A stretch of DNA of 64,000 nucleotides from Lutibacter sp. B1 (GCF_012524075.1 NZ_JAAZUI010000002.1:62001-126000), one strand, 5' to 3'; shown: positions 10,608-21,032, counted from the stretch's first letter. Translations and numbers: made by a program. Notes: generated by a model from the letters alone, not told the origin.

Positions 10608-12515
10608 ATGAAACAAATAAAAATATTAATCTCATCATTATTGATATTAGGAATTGGATTCGTAATAACATCTTGTGAGTCAGATGATCATTCCTTAGGT
10701 GATATGCTTGATAAATCTGAAATAGATTATGAAATCATACAAGATTATAGCGTAGATCCGGGTGGAAATACAGTAATCCTTAAAAATAATACGCCTGAAA
10801 TTATCATAACCTGGGATTATGGAACAGGAAGATCAAATAAAGCCGTTGAAACAGTTCGATATGCTTTTAAAGGAGATTATTTGATAAAAGTTTCAGCAGT
10901 AACCGCAGGAGGTATTGTTGAACTTGATCCTGTAACTATAACTGTAACAGAAGATAACTTAAACTATGTAAATGATGAACTATGGACAGCACTTTCAGGA
11001 GGAGTTGGAAATTCAAAAACGTGGTTATTAGATCTTAATGCAGAAGGTATTTCTAAATACTTTGGTGGTCCTTTATATTTCTATGGAACAAATAATGGTT
11101 GGTTAGAAGGTGGCGATGAAGGCTGTTATGGAGAAGACTGCTGGAATTGGAATCCTGATTATGCCGGAAATACATGGTTAATGCCTACAGGTGATTATGG
11201 CTCAATGACTTTTAGTTTAGATGGAGGTCCTTTTATTACTACAAATCATTTAATGATACCAAGTATAGGAGAAGAATCCGGAACTTACTTTTTAGATAAA
11301 GATAATCATATTCTTACACTAACCGACGCTTCAATTTTACATGATGAAGGACGTGATGCCTGTGTTGATAATTGGGGAGATATAACACTCTTTTCTTTAA
11401 CCGAAAATACTATGCAACTAGGTGTTATGAGACGTGATGATTGTGAAGGTGCCGCACTATTGGTTTATAATTTTATTTCTAAAGATTATAGTGATAATTG
11501 GGTTGCAGAAGACTTACCTGACCCAACTCCTGCTATTGATTTAAACGGTGGCACATTGTCCGATTTAATTGCAGTAACCTCAACTAAAACTTGGTCTTTA
11601 AGTCCCGATTCTCCTTTTGATTGGACAGATTTGGAGGGTAACCTTTTAAACGGATGGGAAACGGTGGAAGATTATCCTGATTGGGCTTCATATACTTCAG
11701 CAGATCAAGCAACAGTATCAAGCAATAAAATAATATTTTCAGCAGATGGAACAGTAAAAACTGTAAATAGTGATGGTGATGAACTTGAAGGTAGCTATAC
11801 AGTTGAAGAAGGTACAAACATAATATCTTTCTCTGATATTACACCAAGTTTCAATATGGGTGGATGGGCTGTAGCAACTACAACTTCTCAAAACCAATGG
11901 AAAATTGTAAAAACTGCCATGACTGGTAGTACTGTAACTGACATCTGGTTTGGAAAACGTGATGAAACTGGTAAAGATGAATATATGGTATTCCATTTTG
12001 TGTTAGGAAGTTCTTCTGTAGATCCAATTGAAGAAGCAAGAAAATTAATCGTTGCATCTCTAACTGGACCAACAGGTACACGTACATTTAAGGTGTCAGA
12101 TACTTGGCATGTAGATTGGTTAAATGCTGATCTATCTGGTGGTTGGACAAGCGCCAGTACATTTGCAGATGATTTTACAAGTAATAGTTGGGTATGGACT
12201 GAAGCAGTTAAAGCAGGGTTACAAGACCCTACACTTACTTTTACAGCTAATGGTTCAGATATTACTGTTACAAAAATTCAAGATGGCGTAACTACCAGTA
12301 CAAATGTAATCATCAATCCTGAAGATAACACTTTAGAGATTGATATGGATTTAATAGCTTTTACTGATGCAGCCAGCTGGTTACCAACATATGGACCTAT
12401 TTGGTATATCTGTAAAGTTCCTTTAACGGCTATTGAAACAGATGGATTGTGGTTAGGTGATTTAAATGATGAAGAAACAGAAGTTACTGCAATTCATTAT
12501 ATAATTTCAGAATAA
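10608..12515 (+). CDS. Candidate surface glycan-binding lipoprotein (SusE position), three lipocalin-like modules
   Basis: Start chosen at 10608 (MKQIKILISS), giving 635 residues, because it begins a proper lipoprotein signal; an in-frame ATG at 10575 overlaps susD and would add 11 residues before it. The lipobox is VITSC followed by ESDD, suggesting surface display. A PKD-like segment (about 25-115) is followed by three modules of ~130-170 residues, each starting with a TW or TWxL-type strand (SKTWLLDL, TKTWSLSP, DTWHVDW) and rich in W, G and T, resembling Bacteroidota lipocalin-like domains. Position after susCD supports a xyloglucan-binding role. No catalytic motif is recognised. Confidence 0.75.
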   Translation: MKQIKILISSLLILGIGFVITSCESDDHSLGDMLDKSEIDYEIIQDYSVDPGGNTVILKNNTPEIIITWDYGTGRSNKAVETVRYAFKGDYLIKVSAVTAGGIVELDPVTITVTEDNLNYVNDELWTALSGGVGNSKTWLLDLNAEGISKYFGGPLYFYGTNNGWLEGGDEGCYGEDCWNWNPDYAGNTWLMPTGDYGSMTFSLDGGPFITTNHLMIPSIGEESGTYFLDKDNHILTLTDASILHDEGRDACVDNWGDITLFSLTENTMQLGVMRRDDCEGAALLVYNFISKDYSDNWVAEDLPDPTPAIDLNGGTLSDLIAVTSTKTWSLSPDSPFDWTDLEGNLLNGWETVEDYPDWASYTSADQATVSSNKIIFSADGTVKTVNSDGDELEGSYTVEEGTNIISFSDITPSFNMGGWAVATTTSQNQWKIVKTAMTGSTVTDIWFGKRDETGKDEYMVFHFVLGSSSVDPIEEARKLIVASLTGPTGTRTFKVSDTWHVDWLNADLSGGWTSASTFADDFTSNSWVWTEAVKAGLQDPTLTFTANGSDITVTKIQDGVTTSTNVIINPEDNTLEIDMDLIAFTDAASWLPTYGPIWYICKVPLTAIETDGLWLGDLNDEETEVTAIHYIISE

Positions 12516-12529
12516 TTGGATTTTGCAAT

Positions 12530-12573
12530 AAGTAAGAAAGGTATTTGAGTTACTCAAATAACCTTTCTTACTT
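12530..12573 (+). terminator. Strong stem-loop after susCD-glycan-binding genes
   Basis: Left arm 12530-12549 pairs with right arm 12553-12573 over ~20 base pairs with one bulged base and a TTA loop; key core is GGTATTTGAG against CTCAAATAACC. A short T run follows. It may terminate transcription, or act as a partial terminator or RNA-stabilising element that sets different levels for the outer-membrane genes and the downstream hydrolases. Confidence 0.75.
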
Positions 12574-12613
12574 TAATAATTTTAACTGCTTTTTAGCAAT
12601 AAATACATTATAA

Positions 12614-15028
12614 ATGAAATCAAATTTTCTTTGGTATATTATAACTTTTTTATTGTTTGTTGGATGTAAAAAACAACCTGTAGAAAATCGATTAATTGTT
12701 GATTTTAATAATAATTGGTCTTTTATGCTTGAGAATGGTGAAAAAGAAGCCAAGCTAAATTTAAAAGATTCAACTTGGAGTAAGATAAAACTCCCACATG
12801 ATTGGAGTATTGAAGGTGAATTTGATGAAAATAATCCTGCAACATATAATGGAGGTGCATTACCAGGAGGAATTGGATGGTATAAAAAATCTTTTAAAAT
12901 CACAAAAAAAGACAGTGCCAAAAATTTCTATATAGATTTTGGTGGCATATATATGAATAGTGAAGTTTGGATTAATAATCATTATTTAGGAAAACGTCCT
13001 AATGGCTATATTAGTTTTAGGTATAATCTTACCCCCTATTTAAATTATGGAGAAAAAGAAAATTTAATAAATGTAAAAGTTGATAATTCTCAACAACCTA
13101 ATTCACGTTGGTATTCCGGTTCCGGAATTTACAGAAATGTTTGGCTGGTAAAAACAGATAAACTTCACGTTGATAATTGGGGTACATATATTACTACACC
13201 AATTATTACAAAAGATAGTGCTACGGTTAATGTAGAAACTACGATAGCTAATAATTATAATGAAGCCAAAGATGCCAAATTAAAAACAATAGTTCTTTTT
13301 AATAATAATCAAGTTGCTGAAAATAGTCATCAAATAAAAATAAGTCCTCAAAAAAATCTTACTTTTTCTGAAAAACTTACTGTTAATAATCCAAAGTTAT
13401 GGTTTGTTGAAAATCCACACCTCTATAAACTGATTTCTGAAATTTATATAGACAATAAATTAGTTGACCAATATGAAACTTCATTTGGAATTAGATCTTT
13501 TAAATTTGACATAAATAAAGGTTTTTTACTAAATAATAAACCATTAAAAATAAAAGGGGTTTGCAACCATCACGATTTAGGTGCTTTAGGTGCAGCTATA
13601 AACACCAGAGCTTTAGAACGTCAATTAGAATTATTAAAAGAAATGGGAGTAAATGGTATTCGTACCACGCACAATCCTCCCGCTCCGGAACTTTTAGATT
13701 TATGTGATAAAATGGGATTTATTGTTATGGATGAATCTTTTGATATGTGGAAAAAAAGTAAAACAAAATACGATTATAGCTTATATTGGGACAACTGGCA
13801 TCAAAAAGATTTAAAAGATTTCATTAAAAGAGATAGAAACCACCCAAGCGTGTTTATATGGAGTATTGGTAATGAAATTTTGGAACAATGGGATAGCACA
13901 GGAGTTCAAATTACAAAAGATTTAGTAAAAATTGTGAAATCTTTAGACTCTACAAGGCCTATTACTACAGCAAATAATCCGCCTTCTTTAACTAATAATT
14001 TAAACATTCCTGATGTTTTAGATTTGATTGGATACAATTATGCGCATAAAGAATATAAAAATCACAAAAACGTATTTCCAAACAGACCATTTATCGCTAC
14101 TGAAACTACATCTGCTTTGGCAACCAGAGGTTATTACGATCAAAAATCCGATACCCTAAAAAGATGGCCTGTCAGTTGGGATAAATTATTTACAGGAGGC
14201 AATCCGGGAAACACTGTATCATCATACGATCAGGTGAGTACTCCTTGGGGATCTACTCATGAAGAAACTTGGAAAATCATAAAAAAACACGATTATTTAT
14301 CCGGATTGTTTGTTTGGACCGGTTTTGATTATTTAGGTGAACCTACTCCGTATGTTTGGCCTTCTCGAAGTTCTTATTTTGGAATTATTGATTTAGCCGG
14401 TTTTCCAAAAGATGTGTATTACATGTATCAAAGTGAATGGACAGATAAGCCTGTTTTACATATTTTTCCTCATTGGAATTGGGAAGAAGGTAAAAATGTA
14501 GATGTTTGGGCTTATTATTCTCAAGCAGATGAAGTAGAGCTATTTTTAAATGAAAAATCGTTAGGAATTAAGAAAAAACAAGGAGATGATTTGCATATTA
14601 TGTGGCGTGTTCCTTTCAAAAAAGGGATATTAAAAGCCGTTTCAAGAAAAAACGGCAAAGAAGTTTTAGTTAAAGAAATTAAAACAGCCGAAAAAGCGTA
14701 TGAAATAGCATTAGAGCCTGATAGAAATGAACTCAAAGCAAACACTTCAGATTTATCATTTATAACCGTCACCATTTTAGATAAAAACGGAACCTTGGTC
14801 CCGGATGCCACAAATAATATTCTGTTTACTATTGAAGGACCGGGTAAAATTGTGGGAGTAGATAATGGTGACCCAACAAGTCAAGCCTCCTTTAAAGCAT
14901 CCAACAGAAATGCTTTTTATGGAAAATGTTTAGTGATTGTTAAAGCCTTAAAAGAAAAAGGGACAATTAAATTGTCTGCCAATACATCAGGGCTCAAAGA
15001 AGCCATAATTAATATTAATGTAAAATAA
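12614..15028 (+). CDS. GH2 glycoside hydrolase, probable xyloglucan beta-galactosidase (lipoprotein)
   Basis: An 804-residue GH2 enzyme that likely removes beta-galactose from xyloglucan side chains after defucosylation. The lipobox LFVGC is followed by KKQP, which lacks the acidic export signal and points to the periplasmic face. Order: jelly-roll sugar-binding domain (about 30-195), Ig-like domain (200-300), TIM barrel with acid/base E421 (WSIGNE) and nucleophile E497 (ATETTS), then DUF4982-like and Ig-like C-terminal domains. KGVCNHHDLGALGAA is the conserved GH2 entry motif. One base separates it from the GH31 gene. Beta-glucuronidase or mannosidase activity cannot be excluded from sequence alone. 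Confidence 0.88.
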   Translation: MKSNFLWYIITFLLFVGCKKQPVENRLIVDFNNNWSFMLENGEKEAKLNLKDSTWSKIKLPHDWSIEGEFDENNPATYNGGALPGGIGWYKKSFKITKKDSAKNFYIDFGGIYMNSEVWINNHYLGKRPNGYISFRYNLTPYLNYGEKENLINVKVDNSQQPNSRWYSGSGIYRNVWLVKTDKLHVDNWGTYITTPIITKDSATVNVETTIANNYNEAKDAKLKTIVLFNNNQVAENSHQIKISPQKNLTFSEKLTVNNPKLWFVENPHLYKLISEIYIDNKLVDQYETSFGIRSFKFDINKGFLLNNKPLKIKGVCNHHDLGALGAAINTRALERQLELLKEMGVNGIRTTHNPPAPELLDLCDKMGFIVMDESFDMWKKSKTKYDYSLYWDNWHQKDLKDFIKRDRNHPSVFIWSIGNEILEQWDSTGVQITKDLVKIVKSLDSTRPITTANNPPSLTNNLNIPDVLDLIGYNYAHKEYKNHKNVFPNRPFIATETTSALATRGYYDQKSDTLKRWPVSWDKLFTGGNPGNTVSSYDQVSTPWGSTHEETWKIIKKHDYLSGLFVWTGFDYLGEPTPYVWPSRSSYFGIIDLAGFPKDVYYMYQSEWTDKPVLHIFPHWNWEEGKNVDVWAYYSQADEVELFLNEKSLGIKKKQGDDLHIMWRVPFKKGILKAVSRKNGKEVLVKEIKTAEKAYEIALEPDRNELKANTSDLSFITVTILDKNGTLVPDATNNILFTIEGPGKIVGVDNGDPTSQASFKASNRNAFYGKCLVIVKALKEKGTIKLSANTSGLKEAIININVK

Positions 15029-15029
15029 A

Positions 15030-17426
15030 ATGAGAAATAAAGAGCATGTACAATTCCTATTTACAGCCTTAAACTTACTTTTTTTTGTAAGTGTTTCAAT
15101 GGCTCAGATTCAAAACACAAATGTTTTAAATGAACCACCTGACATTAGTAAAAATTTTTCCGATTATAGAAACACCTATTATTTGGCAGATGAATTAACC
15201 TCTTTTAATCCTGAAACCGGCAAAGGAACCATAAAATATTTGAGATATAACTTAGCAACGCGCCAAGCATTCAATAATATGCTAAGCAAATTAACACCTG
15301 CACCTGCAAATGAATTTCCTACAACAGAATATGCAGCATCTCCCGAATTGCCTTTTTCAATTGAATTTATTTCAGATAGAACTATTAGAATAAAAGCAGC
15401 TTCCGGACCACAACTAAGAAAACAGGAAAACTCATTGATGCTTATTAATGGAGTTGCGCCTAATAACAGACAAGCTTGGAAATATTTTAAAGTTGATGGA
15501 GGTCATAAATATACAAGTAGCAAAGGCTCTGTAGTAATCACAGAAAAACCTTGGCATGTGTATCTCTATGATACTAATGGAAAACTCTTAACCAGTACTT
15601 TACATTCAGAAGATGTGGCAAACACATATACCCCGGTAACACCCTTTTCGTTTGTACGTAGAGCTGACGATTATTCTCGTAGTATGGATGCTGTTTTATC
15701 AATGTCTCCTGAAGAAAAAATATTTGGTTGTGGAGAGTCTTTTACCCAATTAAACAAACGTGGGCAAAAAGTAATCTTATGGACAGATGATGCAAATGGT
15801 GTACAAAATGAAACGATGTACAAACCAATTCCTTTTTATATGAGCAGTCGTGGTTATGGTGTTTTTATGCACCACTCCACTCCTATTACAGTAGATTTTG
15901 GTAAATATTTTAATGCCGCAAATTCTATGATGATTGGTGATGATGAAGCTGATTTATTTTTCTTTATTGGTGAGCCAAAAGATATTTTAGATGAATACAC
16001 CAACCTAACAGGAAAAGCAGAAATGCCACCACTTTGGTCCTTCGGATTTTGGATGAGTCGTATTACATATTTTTCTGAAAAAGAAGGTAGAGAAGTTGCC
16101 AAAAACTTAAGAAAACATAAAATTCCAAGTGATGTCATTCACTTTGATACAGGATGGTTTGATGTTGACTGGCGAAATAATTATGAATTTTCTAAAAATA
16201 GATTCGATAATCCTGAAACCATGATTTCAGATATGAAAAAAGAAGGTTTCAGTATTTGTTTATGGCAATTACCCTATTTTACACCAAAAAATACACTTTT
16301 TAATGAAATTATAGAGAAAGATCTAGCTGTTAGAGATAAAAAAGGCAACATCCCATATGAAGACGCAACATTAGATTTCACTAATCCTGAAACCATAAAA
16401 TGGTATCAAAATAAAATCGCTTCACTTTTAAAATTAGGTGTTGGGGTTATAAAAGTCGATTTTGGAGAAGCAGGACCTGCTTCCGGTATTTATCACAACG
16501 GAAAAACAGGTTTTTATGAGCATAATTTATATCCGTTACGTTACAATAAAGCAGTTGCTGAGATCACTAAAGAAGTTACTGGAAACACCATAATTTGGGC
16601 ACGAAGTACCTGGGCTGGTAGTCAACGTTATCCTTTACATTGGGGAGGCGATGCCGCAACAACCAATACAGCGATGGCTTCCACACTGAGAGGTGGTTTG
16701 TCACTTGGTTTAAGCGGATTTAGTTTTTGGAGTCATGATGTGGGCGGTTTTACCACAAAATCTCCCGAAAATGTTTATAGAAGATGGATGCCGTTTGGTA
16801 TGTTAACCTCTCATGTGCGAAGTCATGGAGAACCACCAACAGAACCTTGGGAATACAGTCCTCAATTTTTAAAAGATTTTAGAAATGCCGATAATTTACG
16901 TTATCAATTAATGCCTTACATATATGCACAAGCTAAACATTCGTCTGAAAACGGCTTACCAATGTTACGTGCGCTGTTCATAGAATTTCCTAATGATCCG
17001 GGGGCTTGGCTAATAGACAATCAATACCTGTTTGGTTCCAATATATTAGTAGCTCCTCTATTTGAAAATGTTACTGAAAGAAGTGTGTATTTACCGGAAG
17101 GCAAATGGATAGATTACCAGACACATAAAGTTTACAAAAAAGGTTGGCATACTATTGAAGTTGGCGAAATTCCTATAATAATGTTAGTGAAGGATGGGAC
17201 AATTTTACCTCATATTAAATTAGCTCAATCTACTAAAGATATGGATTGGAGTCATTTAGAATTAAAAGTTTATGCTGCAGATGCTACTGAAGTTTCATGT
17301 AATTTATACTTACCAAATGATGAGCAATTGTATAAATTATCAGCTACAAAAAAAGACCAGACTTTTGAGCTGAAAAACAACCCTGTTTCAACAAAAACAA
17401 AGTTTAAAATCAATTATATAAAATAA
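15030..17426 (+). CDS. GH31 alpha-xylosidase
   Basis: A 798-residue GH31 enzyme that probably removes alpha-1,6-xylose from the non-reducing end of xyloglucan oligosaccharides. An SPI-type signal peptide ends at VSMAQ, so it should be soluble in the periplasm. The nucleophile is D477 in IKVDFGEAGP, the KxDFGE form found in alpha-xylosidases such as E. coli YicI, and the acid/base is D541 in LHWGGDA. The N-terminal beta-sandwich and C-terminal beta domains are at the usual places. It follows the GH2 gene after one base and precedes GH97 by 12 bases. Confidence 0.9.
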   Translation: MRNKEHVQFLFTALNLLFFVSVSMAQIQNTNVLNEPPDISKNFSDYRNTYYLADELTSFNPETGKGTIKYLRYNLATRQAFNNMLSKLTPAPANEFPTTEYAASPELPFSIEFISDRTIRIKAASGPQLRKQENSLMLINGVAPNNRQAWKYFKVDGGHKYTSSKGSVVITEKPWHVYLYDTNGKLLTSTLHSEDVANTYTPVTPFSFVRRADDYSRSMDAVLSMSPEEKIFGCGESFTQLNKRGQKVILWTDDANGVQNETMYKPIPFYMSSRGYGVFMHHSTPITVDFGKYFNAANSMMIGDDEADLFFFIGEPKDILDEYTNLTGKAEMPPLWSFGFWMSRITYFSEKEGREVAKNLRKHKIPSDVIHFDTGWFDVDWRNNYEFSKNRFDNPETMISDMKKEGFSICLWQLPYFTPKNTLFNEIIEKDLAVRDKKGNIPYEDATLDFTNPETIKWYQNKIASLLKLGVGVIKVDFGEAGPASGIYHNGKTGFYEHNLYPLRYNKAVAEITKEVTGNTIIWARSTWAGSQRYPLHWGGDAATTNTAMASTLRGGLSLGLSGFSFWSHDVGGFTTKSPENVYRRWMPFGMLTSHVRSHGEPPTEPWEYSPQFLKDFRNADNLRYQLMPYIYAQAKHSSENGLPMLRALFIEFPNDPGAWLIDNQYLFGSNILVAPLFENVTERSVYLPEGKWIDYQTHKVYKKGWHTIEVGEIPIIMLVKDGTILPHIKLAQSTKDMDWSHLELKVYAADATEVSCNLYLPNDEQLYKLSATKKDQTFELKNNPVSTKTKFKINYIK

Positions 17427-17438
17427 CAAGCAATTAAA

Positions 17439-19442
17439 ATGTCAAAATCTTTTTTTCAAATAATAGTATTTTCTTTACTCATTATATCTTGTTCAAAGAA
17501 GAGCAACAATACATACGAAATAACCTCACCTAATGGTAAAAACAAAATTGCTTTCATTTTAAAGAATGGAATACCATTATATTCGGTCTCTCATAGTGAT
17601 AAAATTATCTTAACTCCATCATCACTAGGTTTTGTGTTTAAAAATAAAGACTCCCTAAATACTAATTTTGAAATTATTAATGTAAACAAAGAAGCATTTG
17701 ATGAAACTTGGAAACCTATTTGGGGAGAAACCCAATTTATAAGAAATAATTACACACAAATATCTATAAATCTTAAAGAAAAGAGTCATGCAAAAAGAGA
17801 TTTAAAAATTCAATTCAGAGCTTTTGATGATGGTATTGCTTTCAGATATATTTATCCACAGCAAGGTAAAGACAGTTTAATAATTATGGATGAATTAACC
17901 ACCTTTAATTTACAAGAAGATGGTTATGCTTGGTGGATTCCTGCCTATAAAGGTAATAGATATGAATATCTCACCACCAAGTCTTTGGTAAGCACTTTAG
18001 ATACGGTTCACACACCATTAACTATAAAAAGTAATAGTGGTTTATCATTAAGTTTTCACGAAGCCAATTTAAAAGATTTTGCAAGTATGACGTTGGCGCA
18101 CCAAAAAGGAACATCATTAAAATGCGATTTAGTACCATGGGCAGATGGAGATAAAGTTAAAACCAATGGAAGTTTTACAACGCCTTGGAGAACCATACAA
18201 ATTGCTGACGTTCCAAGCGATTTAATCACTTCTAACCTTATTTTAAATCTTAATGATCCAAATGTAATAGAAGATACCAGTTGGATAAAACCTCATAAAT
18301 ATTTAGGTATTTGGTGGGGAATGCATATTGGAAAATATTCATTTTGGGAAAGTCCTATACAGGGTGCTACTACTAAACACGCTAAAGAATATATTGATTA
18401 TTGTAAAAAATTAGGCATAGATCATTTATTAATTGAAGGATGGAATAAAGGATGGACACCGGCTTGGTATGAAAATGCTATGCATATGTTTAGCTTTACT
18501 GAAGAAGCCAATAATTTCAATTTAAAAGAAGTCACAGATTATGCAAAAGCTAATGGGGTGAGTATTATTGGTTATCACGAAACCGGCTCAAATATTATTA
18601 ATTACTTAAAACAAATTGATGCCGGAATGAAATTGTATCAAAAAAACGGAATTCATGATGTGAAAATTGGGCAAGTTGGTTCTAGATTAAATATGAAAGA
18701 ATGGCATCACGGCCAATTTGGTGTAAATTATTACAGACAAGTTTTAAAAACTGCTGCTAAATATAAACTTACAGTAAACTTTCACGAACCTATAAAAGAT
18801 ACCGGAGAACGAAGAACATACCCAAATATGATGGCTCGAGAAGGTGCACGTGGACAAGAATACAATGCTTGGAGTGAAGGTAATCCTCCAAATCATACAG
18901 CTATTTTGCCATTTACCAGAATGCTTGCCGGTCCAATGGATTTTACACCGGGAATTTTAGATGTTGAAATTAAACAAGGTTACGAAGGTAAAGATGTACA
19001 CACAACAGCCGCAAAACAGTTAGCATTATATGTAGTTTACTTCTCTCCTATTCAAATGTTGGCTGATTTACCTGAAAATTACGATGAAAATCCTGCTTTT
19101 AAATTTTTACAAGATGTCCCTGTAGACTGGAATGATACCAAAGTTTTAAATGCTGAAATTGGTGAATACATTACTACAGTTCGCAAAGACAAAAACAGTG
19201 ACGATTGGTATTTAGGCAGTTTAACAAATGAAAAAGGTAGAACCTTTGAAATTGACTTATCATTCTTAGACAATAATGCAACTTATGAAGCTCAAATTTA
19301 CCAAGATTTCAAAGGAATTACGTGGAATAAAGGTGCCAATAAAATAACTATTTCAACAAAAAAAGTTTTAGCAACAGATAAATTACAACTAAACTTAGCA
19401 CCAGGTGGAGGAACAGCTGTCAGATTTAAAAAAATAGAATAG
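17439..19442 (+). CDS. GH97 glycoside hydrolase, inverting (SusB-like) type
   Basis: A 667-residue GH97 lipoprotein (lipobox LIISC followed by SKKS, non-acidic, so probably periplasmic). The start ITSPNGKNKI and the central LIEGWNKGW and RTYPNMMAREGARG motifs are typical. Three glutamates line up in spacing with the catalytic residues of SusB (Glu439, Glu508, Glu532 as I recall them): E381 in YHETGS, E450 in FHEPIK and E474 in ARGQEY. This fits the inverting subgroup rather than the retaining alpha-galactosidases. Xyloglucan has no known alpha-glucoside, so the natural substrate is unclear; specificity may be unusual. Confidence 0.88.
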   Translation: MSKSFFQIIVFSLLIISCSKKSNNTYEITSPNGKNKIAFILKNGIPLYSVSHSDKIILTPSSLGFVFKNKDSLNTNFEIINVNKEAFDETWKPIWGETQFIRNNYTQISINLKEKSHAKRDLKIQFRAFDDGIAFRYIYPQQGKDSLIIMDELTTFNLQEDGYAWWIPAYKGNRYEYLTTKSLVSTLDTVHTPLTIKSNSGLSLSFHEANLKDFASMTLAHQKGTSLKCDLVPWADGDKVKTNGSFTTPWRTIQIADVPSDLITSNLILNLNDPNVIEDTSWIKPHKYLGIWWGMHIGKYSFWESPIQGATTKHAKEYIDYCKKLGIDHLLIEGWNKGWTPAWYENAMHMFSFTEEANNFNLKEVTDYAKANGVSIIGYHETGSNIINYLKQIDAGMKLYQKNGIHDVKIGQVGSRLNMKEWHHGQFGVNYYRQVLKTAAKYKLTVNFHEPIKDTGERRTYPNMMAREGARGQEYNAWSEGNPPNHTAILPFTRMLAGPMDFTPGILDVEIKQGYEGKDVHTTAAKQLALYVVYFSPIQMLADLPENYDENPAFKFLQDVPVDWNDTKVLNAEIGEYITTVRKDKNSDDWYLGSLTNEKGRTFEIDLSFLDNNATYEAQIYQDFKGITWNKGANKITISTKKVLATDKLQLNLAPGGGTAVRFKKIE

Positions 19443-19502
19443 TTAAGAATTAAATGAACTTTAAAATTTATATACTAAAAATTTATTTTAATAAATTAAA
19501 TT

Positions 19503-20975
19503 ATGAAAAAAATAATAAAACATCCTATGAGTTTACTAATGGTAATACTTACATTAATTATGAACTTCACATCATGTTCTGATGATGATGATGATCAAAA
19601 AATAAAGAAAGAGTTAACTGTAACTCCTACCACATTGCAATTTACAGCTGAAGGTGGCTACAAAGTCATTAACATAAGTGCAGATTCAAATACGAGTTGG
19701 GAAATTAACAATTTGGTGGATTGGTGTATTCCTACTACTACCTCATCAAAAGGAAGTAAAACTTTTAATGTATTTGTAGAAGCTAATGAACTGCAAGAAA
19801 CACGTAGCACCACACTTACAGTAAGCTCTATAAACAAATCAGTAATTATAGAAATATCTCAAGAAGCTGCACCAGCTCCGGAACCAGATGAAGAAGAACC
19901 AGATGAAGAAGAACCATATATTGAAGATGACCCTTCAAACATGAGTGCTATGACCTCTTTAGAAATTGTAGAAAATATGGGCATAGGATTTAATATTGGT
20001 AATTCATTAGATGCTATTGGAGGTGAAACTGCATGGGGTAATCCGGTTATATCACAAGAATTAATAGATGCCATTAAAAATGCAGGATTTAATGCTGTAA
20101 GAATTCCAATAGCTTGGAGTCGATTTTCAGATGCAAATAATTATACAATAGATGCTAACTGGATGGAAAGAGTAGAAACCGTTGTAAATTATGTATTAGA
20201 CAACGACATGTATGCCATAATAAATATTCACTGGGATGGCGGATGGATGCAACCAACTTATGATCAACAGGATTATGTAAACGATCGTTTAGATAAAATG
20301 TGGCAGCAAATAGCTATTAATTTTAGAGATTATGATTATCACTTACTCTTTGCCGGAACTAATGAAGTAATGGTTGAAGGCGACTATGGAACGCCTACTG
20401 AAGAATATTACACAGTACAAAACAGTTTTAACCAAACCTTTGTAAATACCGTAAGAGCAACTGGAGGAAGAAATGCATACAGATTCCTTGTTTTCCAAAC
20501 TTTTAACACAAATATAGACTATGGTGTAAACTTTGCCATCATCCCAGAAGATACAGTAGAAAATCGTTTAATGGCAGAAGCACATTATTACGATCCTTAT
20601 AATTTTACTTTAAATGAAGGCAGTGATACCATTTGGCAATGGGGATCAAATGCAACAGATAGCAATGCCGTTGAAACTTGGGCAAATGAAGATTATGCAG
20701 ATGCTCAATTTGAAAAAATGAAAACCACATTTGTAGATCAAAATATTGGAGTTATTTTGGGTGAATATGGTGTAATTGCAAGAACAAACATAGATGGTCA
20801 CGAAGCATTTAGAGAAAATTATCTAAAATATATAACCCAATCAGCTATCAATCATAAAATGGCACCATTCTATTGGGATAATGGTGTTACAGATAATCAT
20901 GGTATGGGATTATTTAATCGTTCCACAGCCGAACAGGCATACCCTAACCTTATAAATGCAATTATTAATAAATAA
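19503..20975 (+). CDS. BACON-GH5_4 endo-xyloglucanase (surface lipoprotein)
   Basis: A 490-residue lipoprotein whose lipobox cysteine is followed by SDDDDD, a strong surface-export signal. A BACON domain (about 38-118) and an acidic P/E linker (about 120-145, repeated PDEEE) precede a GH5 catalytic domain. GFNIGNSLDA and ETAWGNP are characteristic of subfamily 4. The acid/base is E288 (AGTNEVM) and the nucleophile E421 (LGEYGVI). The same BACON-GH5_4 order occurs in the Bacteroides ovatus xyloglucanase BoGH5A. It should make the first backbone cuts at the cell surface. Mixed-linkage glucan or carboxymethylcellulose activity is possible in this subfamily. Confidence 0.9.
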   Translation: MKKIIKHPMSLLMVILTLIMNFTSCSDDDDDQKIKKELTVTPTTLQFTAEGGYKVINISADSNTSWEINNLVDWCIPTTTSSKGSKTFNVFVEANELQETRSTTLTVSSINKSVIIEISQEAAPAPEPDEEEPDEEEPYIEDDPSNMSAMTSLEIVENMGIGFNIGNSLDAIGGETAWGNPVISQELIDAIKNAGFNAVRIPIAWSRFSDANNYTIDANWMERVETVVNYVLDNDMYAIINIHWDGGWMQPTYDQQDYVNDRLDKMWQQIAINFRDYDYHLLFAGTNEVMVEGDYGTPTEEYYTVQNSFNQTFVNTVRATGGRNAYRFLVFQTFNTNIDYGVNFAIIPEDTVENRLMAEAHYYDPYNFTLNEGSDTIWQWGSNATDSNAVETWANEDYADAQFEKMKTTFVDQNIGVILGEYGVIARTNIDGHEAFRENYLKYITQSAINHKMAPFYWDNGVTDNHGMGLFNRSTAEQAYPNLINAIINK

Positions 20976-21032
20976 CTAAATTTTAAGAATTTTATAATCA
21001 AAATATTAAATCAAAATAATACATCAAAATAA

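Noticed and set aside
12568-12921. 117-codon minus-strand frame over the GH2 start
   Set aside because: Antisense to the GH2 lipoprotein signal and sugar-binding domain; no sensible protein features.
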